A stretch of 9,544 bases of DNA. Origin: an uncultured delta proteobacterium (GTDB taxonomy: Bacteria; Desulfobacterota; Syntrophorhabdia; Syntrophorhabdales; Syntrophorhabdaceae). Where the stretch lies: the NCBI GenBank assembly GCA_903872255.1, contig CAIQJW010000192.1:1-9544 (forward strand), in the 5' to 3' direction. Under the pieces are notes generated by a model. It worked only from the letters and a program-made list of their open reading frames with translations, ran no database searches and had not been told where the DNA came from. Of the stretch, positions 5,704-9,544 are shown one piece after another. Positions within the stretch are counted from its first letter, which is position 1. Each line of letters opens with the position of its first letter. The translations under genes were made by a program, and so were the position numbers.

Positions 5704-5724
5704 CTTTTCCCTTAGCCGTTAGCC
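5704..5724 (-). repeat. Heptanucleotide tandem repeat block (right arm of inverted pair)
   Basis: Read on the minus strand it is GGCTAAC, GGCTAAG, GGAAAAG, three 7-nt units related to the units at 5574-5608 in the opposite orientation. It begins directly after the second stop codon of the small lipoprotein gene (5728-5726). The two arms could pair in a transcript or single-stranded DNA. Confidence 0.6.
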
Positions 5725-5725
5725 T

Positions 5726-5956
5726 TCAGTTTTTCGGCTTCCAGCCCTTCTTTTCGAGACAAAGCCTTGTCCCTTCACCAACGGCTGTTCAGGTGTCGGC
5801 GACGCCCCTGGCCGCAAGGTCTTCTCTTACCACCAGTTCACATGCCTCTCTGTCTTTGTCGAAATCGACCCCTGTTTGCCCTGATTTTGTATATACGGTA
5901 GTAGTGCACCCGGACAGAAGAACAATTGCCGCAAACAACAACACGATTCTTTTCAT
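5726..5956 (-). pseudogene. Small lipoprotein gene interrupted by an in-frame UGA (nonsense mutation, or UGA read as selenocysteine)
   Basis: The frame starts at the ATG at 5956 with a lipoprotein signal peptide, MKRIVLLFAAIVLLSGC, whose LSGC lipobox predicts a lipidated Cys at residue 17. It continues through VDFDKDREACELVVREDL to a TGA at codon 56 (5791-5789). The same frame then continues TAVGEGTRLCLEKKGWKPKN to a second TGA at 5728-5726, 76 codons in all. The CL-x2-KGW ending after the UGA resembles the usual C-terminus of small Cys-containing bacterial lipoproteins, so the interruption looks internal to one gene. As written, the product would be 55 residues. A hairpin 22 nt after the UGA (5756-5773) meets loose bacterial SECIS criteria. 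GGAG about 11 nt before the ATG may be the ribosome binding site. The gene follows the 302-residue lipoprotein gene by 54 nt and is probably co-transcribed with it. Confidence 0.6.
5756..5773 (-). promoter_or_regulatory. SECIS-like hairpin after the in-frame UGA
   Basis: On the minus strand GGGACAA (5773-5767) pairs with TTGTCTC (5762-5756) in a 7-bp stem with one G-U pair and a GGCU tetraloop. The loop starts 22 nt after the UGA and has G as its first base. Bacterial SECIS elements typically have a small loop beginning with G placed roughly 16-37 nt after the UGA, so it qualifies loosely. It may equally be a chance hairpin. Confidence 0.3.
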
Positions 5957-6010
5957 TGAATTTCATTCTCCGCAAGAAATATTATTACAGCGCCCTTAAA
6001 GGGCAGACAT

Positions 6011-6919
6011 CTATTTGAAGTCGACGGTAACGGGACTCGTAAATTCAAGCTTGAGGCCCTCTATCCCTTTCACCATTGCCTTGACTTCCTCGACCGATTG
6101 AGGCTGCGCCTGATTTATTTTTTTCAGGAGCGCCATATCGTTGATGAGCTTCCCGAAATCCATGTCAATAAGCGTTATTTTCTTATCAGTGCGATATGTC
6201 GCGTTTGTTTTGACAATATCACCCATCATGTTCAACACAATGCTTACCTTCATGTCCTTGAACATGGATTTTAGCATTTCGATCTCACTGGGATCATCGG
6301 ACTTGTCCTTCGTGGCCGCCTCGTCTTTTTTGTCCTTCTTTTCATCCGTTTTGGGCGGCGGCATTGTTACGGAAAGCCGCGAAACAGGGCCTTTCTTAAA
6401 CGCAAATTTTATCGTGTCATTCTTTGCCGCTTCGGCATCAGCGCCCTCTTTTTTCGATTCTCCGGGAGTTTTTTTGCCCGGGTTCTGATTGAGGGTCACC
6501 TTGCTGATATCATCAAAACTATAGATGGCTGTATATCCTGAAGCGGTCTGGGTTTTTGCCGGTTTTGCCGACACATATTTTACACCCTCGCCGAAGTCTT
6601 TCGCATTTGTTTTCGCTTTTTCCATCATTTCGGCTATGAAGGATTCGTCACTCTTTGGCTTTTTTTCCTTGGGTCCGGCGGCATCCTGCGCTTCCGTCTC
6701 GCCCATGCCCTTTGTCAGACCCTGCATCATATCTATGAAAGCATTTCCCATAAGCACTGTTTCTTCGATCGTGCCGCTGCCGTCGGGCTTGATGTTTATC
6801 ACCGTGTTATCCTGAATGCATCCCGCGAAAAGACATATCGCGGCGCAAACCGCACTTAGTCTCAGAGCTATCCAAAAACGCCGCGAATGCTCGAACCCGG
6901 TGTTAAGACGCCTGATCAT
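6011..6919 (-). CDS. Predicted lipoprotein of unknown function, 302 residues
   Basis: The ATG at 6919 is preceded at 5-6 nt by a strong ribosome binding site (GAGGAGG), which decides the start. After a basic N-terminal extension of about 17 residues, a hydrophobic segment (about 17-33) ends in CLFAGC with C34 as the predicted lipidated Cys; Phe at -3 is slightly unusual for a lipobox. The mature part begins NTVINIKPDGSGTIEETVLMG, the beta-type opening seen in several uncharacterised secreted proteins. Two Lys/Asp/Glu-rich, low-complexity linkers follow (about residues 79-92 and 190-215), around a central domain. A C-terminal block ends KGIEGLKLEFTSPVTVDF. I cannot name a family. It lies 73 nt after dusB and 54 nt before the small lipoprotein gene, probably one transcript. 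An envelope location is inferred from the lipobox. Whether it is kept in the inner or outer membrane cannot be told. Confidence 0.85.
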   Translation of the reverse strand: MIRRLNTGFEHSRRFWIALRLSAVCAAICLFAGCIQDNTVINIKPDGSGTIEETVLMGNAFIDMMQGLTKGMGETEAQDAAGPKEKKPKSDESFIAEMMEKAKTNAKDFGEGVKYVSAKPAKTQTASGYTAIYSFDDISKVTLNQNPGKKTPGESKKEGADAEAAKNDTIKFAFKKGPVSRLSVTMPPPKTDEKKDKKDEAATKDKSDDPSEIEMLKSMFKDMKVSIVLNMMGDIVKTNATYRTDKKITLIDMDFGKLINDMALLKKINQAQPQSVEEVKAMVKGIEGLKLEFTSPVTVDFK

Positions 6920-6957
6920 GTGCCCTCCTCAAGACTGCAGTATTTGGGAATCATCAC

Positions 6958-6987
6958 ATGCTATCAATGCTGATATGGGTCAGTCAA
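6958..6987 (-). promoter_or_regulatory. Weak candidate promoter before the lipoprotein gene
   Basis: On the minus strand TTGACT (6987-6982) and TAGCAT (6963-6958) are 18 nt apart. The -35 is good but the -10 matches only 4 of 6. It could give the two lipoprotein genes some expression independent of dusB. Confidence 0.25.
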
Positions 6988-6992
6988 GATAA

Positions 6993-8018
6993 TTAATGGG
7001 CCATAAGGTCCGGCGTTACCGGGCCTTGATATGGTGAACGGTGCCTGCACAGCGGATACAGCTGCATAAGTTCGTCAATGACCTCGATAAGCCCTTCTTT
7101 TGTGCCTGTCCTGAATGCCCTGTTGCGAAGCGGCCTTAATCCGCCGAGGCCCCGCGTGTACCAGATAAAGAATTTATGAAAGATACCGACCCCCCGCTTT
7201 TCGCCCCAGTGTGCGACAGACATTTCCAGATGGTGCTTCATGACGGCGATACGTTCGGCAACGTCCGGCCTGGGAAGGATGGTCCCATCTTTCATATAGC
7301 TTATGGCTTCCTTGAATATCCACGGATTGCCCAGGGCCCCGCGCGCAATGGCGACGCCGTCGCATCCGGTCTCGTTGAACATCCGTTTTATCTTCTCCAG
7401 CGAAAGATTATCGCCGGAAGCTATGACCGGTATGCCGAGCGCCTCTTTCACATCCCTGATCACAGCATAATCCACGACACCGGTGTACCCCTGGACCCTT
7501 GTCCTCCCATGGATAAAAAGACAGGTTATACCGGCGTCCTCGGCGTAAAGGGCGACATCCCGGGCATTTACCGAATCGGCATCCCATCCGGCACGTATCT
7601 TTACGGCAACGGGCAGGCGGCTTTCCCGGACAAGTGCTGAGAGGATGCCCGCCAGTTTCTTCGGTTCCCTCATAAGCGCCGCCCCTTTTCCCTTACGCGT
7701 GACTTTTGGGGATGGACATGCGGCATTGAAATCTACGAGATCGACGGTATGCCCGTGAAGCCGCTCTATGGCGAGAGGTATCTGCAGTTCGCTGCTGCCG
7801 AGGAATTGCACGCCGAGCGGTCTGTCGTCAGGGGATGACGAAAGCATGTGCGTGGTCCTCCTGTCCTTCTGCGAGATCGCATTGATGTCGATCATTTCCG
7901 TAAACGCAAGCGGCGAACCAAACGAGCGGCTGATAAGCCGGAACGGCAGATCGCTTACGCCGGCCATAGGCGAAAGCATGATAGGCACAGGAAGTTCTAT
8001 ATCCCCTATTTTAAGCAT
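6993..8018 (-). CDS. dusB: tRNA-dihydrouridine synthase (DusB-like)
   Basis: This 341-residue FMN enzyme uses NADPH to reduce uridine to dihydrouridine in the tRNA D-loop. Family blocks in order are PIMLSPMAGVSDLPFR (12-27, FMN-barrel start), TEMI (40-43), DFNAACPSPKV (96-106) with the catalytic Cys at C101, VKIRAGW (139-145), IHGRTRVQGYTG (169-180) and GVAIARGALGNPWIF (221-235, phosphate binding). The helical C-terminal domain is complete. Two positions differ from the common pattern: NAACP in place of N-x-GCP, and ASGDN in place of ANGDI near residue 200. The catalytic Cys is retained, so an active enzyme is expected. The start at 8018 has no usable Shine-Dalgarno. A -10 box ends 6 nt upstream, which predicts a leaderless mRNA. 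The gene is divergent from glyQ and likely heads the transcript with the two lipoprotein genes. Specificity (U17 for DusB or another site) cannot be fixed from sequence alone. Confidence 0.92.
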   Translation of the reverse strand: MLKIGDIELPVPIMLSPMAGVSDLPFRLISRSFGSPLAFTEMIDINAISQKDRRTTHMLSSSPDDRPLGVQFLGSSELQIPLAIERLHGHTVDLVDFNAACPSPKVTRKGKGAALMREPKKLAGILSALVRESRLPVAVKIRAGWDADSVNARDVALYAEDAGITCLFIHGRTRVQGYTGVVDYAVIRDVKEALGIPVIASGDNLSLEKIKRMFNETGCDGVAIARGALGNPWIFKEAISYMKDGTILPRPDVAERIAVMKHHLEMSVAHWGEKRGVGIFHKFFIWYTRGLGGLRPLRNRAFRTGTKEGLIEVIDELMQLYPLCRHRSPYQGPVTPDLMAH

Positions 8019-8023
8019 CGCCT

Positions 8024-8052
8024 ATTGTATTCGTTTCGACGTGAAGCGTCAA
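8024..8052 (-). promoter_or_regulatory. Predicted dusB promoter, giving a leaderless transcript
   Basis: On the minus strand TTGACG (8052-8047, 5 of 6) and TACAAT (8029-8024, 5 of 6) are 17 nt apart. Only AGGCG separates the -10 box from the ATG at 8018, so the expected transcription start falls on or next to the A of the start codon. Confidence 0.65.
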
Positions 8053-8058
8053 TAAATA

Positions 8059-8093
8059 GATAATGGGTGACAGGTAATGGGTAATGGGTCATG
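8059..8093 (+). repeat. Heptanucleotide tandem repeat block (left arm of inverted pair)
   Basis: Five 7-nt units are seen: GATAATG, GGTGACA, GGTAATG, GGTAATG, GGTCATG. They begin 7 bp upstream of the dusB -35 box. The block pairs imperfectly with 8103-8137 and has the same unit length and GG start as the blocks near 5574 and 5704. Confidence 0.7.
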
Positions 8094-8102
8094 AAAAAGC
8101 GA

Positions 8103-8137
8103 TTTTACCTGGTACCTATCACCCCTTACCTATCACC
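8103..8137 (-). repeat. Heptanucleotide tandem repeat block (right arm of inverted pair)
   Basis: Read on the minus strand, the five units are GGTGATA, GGTAAGG, GGTGATA, GGTACCA, GGTAAAA. It is an inverted relative of 8059-8093 with about 9 nt between the arms, and ends 17 bp before the glyQ -35 box. The two arms occupy most of the divergent dusB-glyQ intergenic region. Confidence 0.7.
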
Positions 8138-8154
8138 TGTTTTATTTAAAATCA

Positions 8155-8183
8155 TTGGCAAATCGCTGTTTTTGTGGTATAGA
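8155..8183 (+). promoter_or_regulatory. Predicted glyQS promoter
   Basis: TTGGCA (8155-8160) and TATAGA (8178-8183) are 17 nt apart. The predicted start near 8190 leaves a leader of about 11 nt to the ATG at 8201, too short for a normal Shine-Dalgarno region. No T-box-like leader is present. Confidence 0.55.
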
Positions 8184-8200
8184 AAACGTGGATTTTAGAC

Positions 8201-9073
8201 ATGTACTTTCAGGACCTCATACTTTCACTGCAAAAATTCTGGGCTGAACGGGAGTGTATCGTCCAGCAGCCTTACGATATGGAGGTAGGAGCAGGCACCT
8301 TCCATCCTGCCACACTGCTTCGCTGCCTAGGCCCTGAACCGTGGAACGCGGCATATGTCCAACCGTCACGCAGGCCCGCCGACGGGCGCTACGGCGAGAA
8401 CCCCAACCGCCTCCAGCACTATTACCAGTTTCAGGTTATCATGAAGCCTTCCCCGAAGGATATTCAGAATATCTATATCGAAAGCCTGAAAAGCTTTGGC
8501 ATCGATACGGGATATCACGATATACGGTTTGTCGAGGACGACTGGGAATCACCGACCTTGGGCGCGTGGGGGCTTGGCTGGGAAGTATGGCTCGACGGCA
8601 TGGAGATCACCCAGTTCACGTACTTTCAGCAGGCAGGCGGGATAAATCTTGCTCCCGTATGCGTCGAGATCACGTACGGCATCGAACGGATCGCCATGTA
8701 CCTGCAGGATGTCGACAACGTGTACAACGTCAAGTGGAACAAGGATATCCTCTACGGTGATGTTTTTCTCGAACAGGAAAAGGAATTCTCCATATATAAT
8801 TTTGAGGAATCCGACCCCGTCATGCTCAGGAACCTTTTCGACACGTATGAGCGCGAAGGGGAGAAGCTTATCAAAACGCGGGGGCTTATTTACCCGGCTT
8901 ACGACTTTTGCCTGAAATGTTCGCATGTCTTCAACCTTCTCGATGCCCGCGGCGCAATCAGTGTTACCGAACGTGCCAACTACATTGCGCGGGTCAGGAG
9001 TCTCGCGAAGATGTGCGCAGAATTGTACGTGCAGAAACGTGAAGAACTCGGTTTTCCCCTGCTCAAGCAATAG
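8201..9073 (+). CDS. glyQ: Glycyl-tRNA synthetase alpha subunit
   Basis: The 290 residues match the usual alpha-subunit length (about 290-303). The N-terminus MYFQDLILSLQKFW and the blocks QQPYDMEVGAGTFHP, YVQPSRRPADGRYGENPNR, LQHYYQFQVIMKPSP, DIRFVEDDWESPTLGAWGLG, EITQFTYFQQAGG and EITYGIERIAMYLQ are the class II catalytic-core signatures of this subunit. NLLDARGAISVTER lies near the C-terminus. The protein activates glycine and, with GlyS in an alpha2-beta2 complex, charges tRNA-Gly in the cytoplasm. The ATG at 8201 gives the family N-terminus. No clear ribosome binding site precedes it, and the predicted leader is very short. glyS follows after 47 nt. The residues between about 170 and 235 match the family with only ordinary variation. 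Confidence 0.97.
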   Translation: MYFQDLILSLQKFWAERECIVQQPYDMEVGAGTFHPATLLRCLGPEPWNAAYVQPSRRPADGRYGENPNRLQHYYQFQVIMKPSPKDIQNIYIESLKSFGIDTGYHDIRFVEDDWESPTLGAWGLGWEVWLDGMEITQFTYFQQAGGINLAPVCVEITYGIERIAMYLQDVDNVYNVKWNKDILYGDVFLEQEKEFSIYNFEESDPVMLRNLFDTYEREGEKLIKTRGLIYPAYDFCLKCSHVFNLLDARGAISVTERANYIARVRSLAKMCAELYVQKREELGFPLLKQ

Positions 9074-9077
9074 ATAA

Positions 9078-9092
9078 ACCCCTTTTCGGGGT
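9078..9092 (+). other. Intercistronic hairpin between glyQ and glyS
   Basis: ACCCC-TTTTC-GGGGT forms a 5-bp stem with a 5-nt loop, 4 nt after the glyQ stop. No U run follows, so it is not a standard terminator. A role in mRNA stability or in setting the glyQ:glyS ratio is possible but not shown. Confidence 0.4.
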
Positions 9093-9120
9093 AGTGGGAA
9101 CGTGAGAAGGAAATAAAACC

Positions 9121-9544
9121 ATGAGCGAATTTTTGCTTTTAGAGATCGGGACGGAAGAGATACCCGCCCGGTTCCTCGATCCGGCCAAGGAAGGCCTCCT
9201 CAAGCTCGTCCGCGACGCATTCACCCAGTCACGGATCGGTTTCGGCGACATAAATATACAGGCAACCCCGCGCCGCATGGCGCTCTTCGTCCAGAACGTG
9301 GCCGAAAAGCAGGAAGAGACTGTTACGGTCAAATTCGGCCCCCCCTGCAACCGTGCCTTCGATGAATCAGGCAATCCGACCAAAGCAGCCACCGGCTTTG
9401 CAAAATCACAGGGCGTTGAGGTCAGCGCACTCACTAAAGGAATAAAAGACAACGTCGAATTTGTAACGCTTGAAAAGATGGAAAAGGGCAATCCCACCGT
9501 GGATATGCTCCCCGGGCTGCTTCCTGACATCATCGCAAAGGTCC
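9121..9544 (+). CDS. glyS: Glycyl-tRNA synthetase beta subunit, N-terminal part (C-terminus outside the window)
   Basis: The 141 visible codons begin MSEFLLLEIGTEEIPARFLDPA, the typical start of GlyS, and continue through ATPRRMALFVQNVAEKQ, VKFGPPCNRAFDESGNPTKAATGFAKSQG and further family blocks to the right edge with no stop. AAGGA about 9 nt before the ATG at 9121 is the ribosome binding site. The beta subunit (normally about 690 residues) binds tRNA-Gly and completes the alpha2-beta2 enzyme with GlyQ. It is co-oriented with glyQ, 47 nt downstream, so one transcript is likely. The presence of separate alpha and beta genes is the bacterial form of the enzyme, distinct from the single-chain type of archaea, eukaryotes and many Gram-positives. 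Confidence 0.95.
   Translation, partial: MSEFLLLEIGTEEIPARFLDPAKEGLLKLVRDAFTQSRIGFGDINIQATPRRMALFVQNVAEKQEETVTVKFGPPCNRAFDESGNPTKAATGFAKSQGVEVSALTKGIKDNVEFVTLEKMEKGNPTVDMLPGLLPDIIAKV

Noticed and set aside
5670..5999. Plus-strand reading frame of 109 codons opposite the small lipoprotein gene
   Set aside because: The minus strand has a signal peptide, a lipobox and a possible ribosome binding site, while the plus-strand frame has none of these.
8549..9070. Minus-strand reading frame of 173 codons opposite glyQ
   Set aside because: It is a shadow of glyQ, whose frame carries all family motifs.
1..9544. CRISPR arrays, tRNA or rRNA genes, transposases, integrases, phage or defence genes
   Set aside because: None are visible on either strand. 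The protein genes are ordinary housekeeping genes plus unknown lipoproteins.

Overview
The window carries ten genes, or parts of genes, of a Gram-negative bacterium with moderate GC content. The Tol inner-membrane motor genes and two lipoproteins imply an outer membrane. The mix of genes, the separate glyQ/glyS type of glycyl-tRNA synthetase and the intergenic repeat style fit a deltaproteobacterial (Desulfobacterota-like) chromosome. That assignment is inference; there is no rRNA or other decisive marker. Eight genes are on the minus strand and only glyQ and glyS at the right end are on the plus strand.

Region 1 (1-1630, minus): a tightly overlapping tolQ-tolR-tolA cluster, with tolA running off the left edge and a sigma70-like promoter directly before tolQ. 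Region 2 (1631-2217) has no convincing protein gene but is full of structure. It holds a half copy and a full copy of a long imperfect palindrome, a strong minus-strand Rho-independent terminator, and a near-consensus minus-strand promoter with an AT-rich upstream tract. Promoter and terminator together define an orphan transcript of about 205 nt with two related stem-loops. Region 3 (2218-5562, minus): an apparent operon of a small unrecognised protein, lepA (EF-4) and hemW, with its own promoter.

Region 4 (5563-8052, minus): dusB, a 302-residue lipoprotein of unknown function, and a small lipoprotein gene interrupted in frame by UGA. A SECIS-like hairpin follows that UGA. dusB appears to be leaderless. 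Region 5 (8053-8200): a divergent promoter region with an inverted pair of heptanucleotide repeat blocks. Region 6 (8201-9544, plus): glyQ and the start of glyS.

The protein genes are mostly housekeeping: envelope energy transduction, translation factor, haem-trafficking radical SAM protein, tRNA modification and tRNA charging. The unusual material is between them: the orphan transcript at 1947-2151, the UGA-interrupted lipoprotein at 5726-5956, the long palindrome at 1819-1946, and two inverted heptanucleotide repeat pairs. Several promoters sit so close to their start codons that leaderless or very short-leader mRNAs are predicted.
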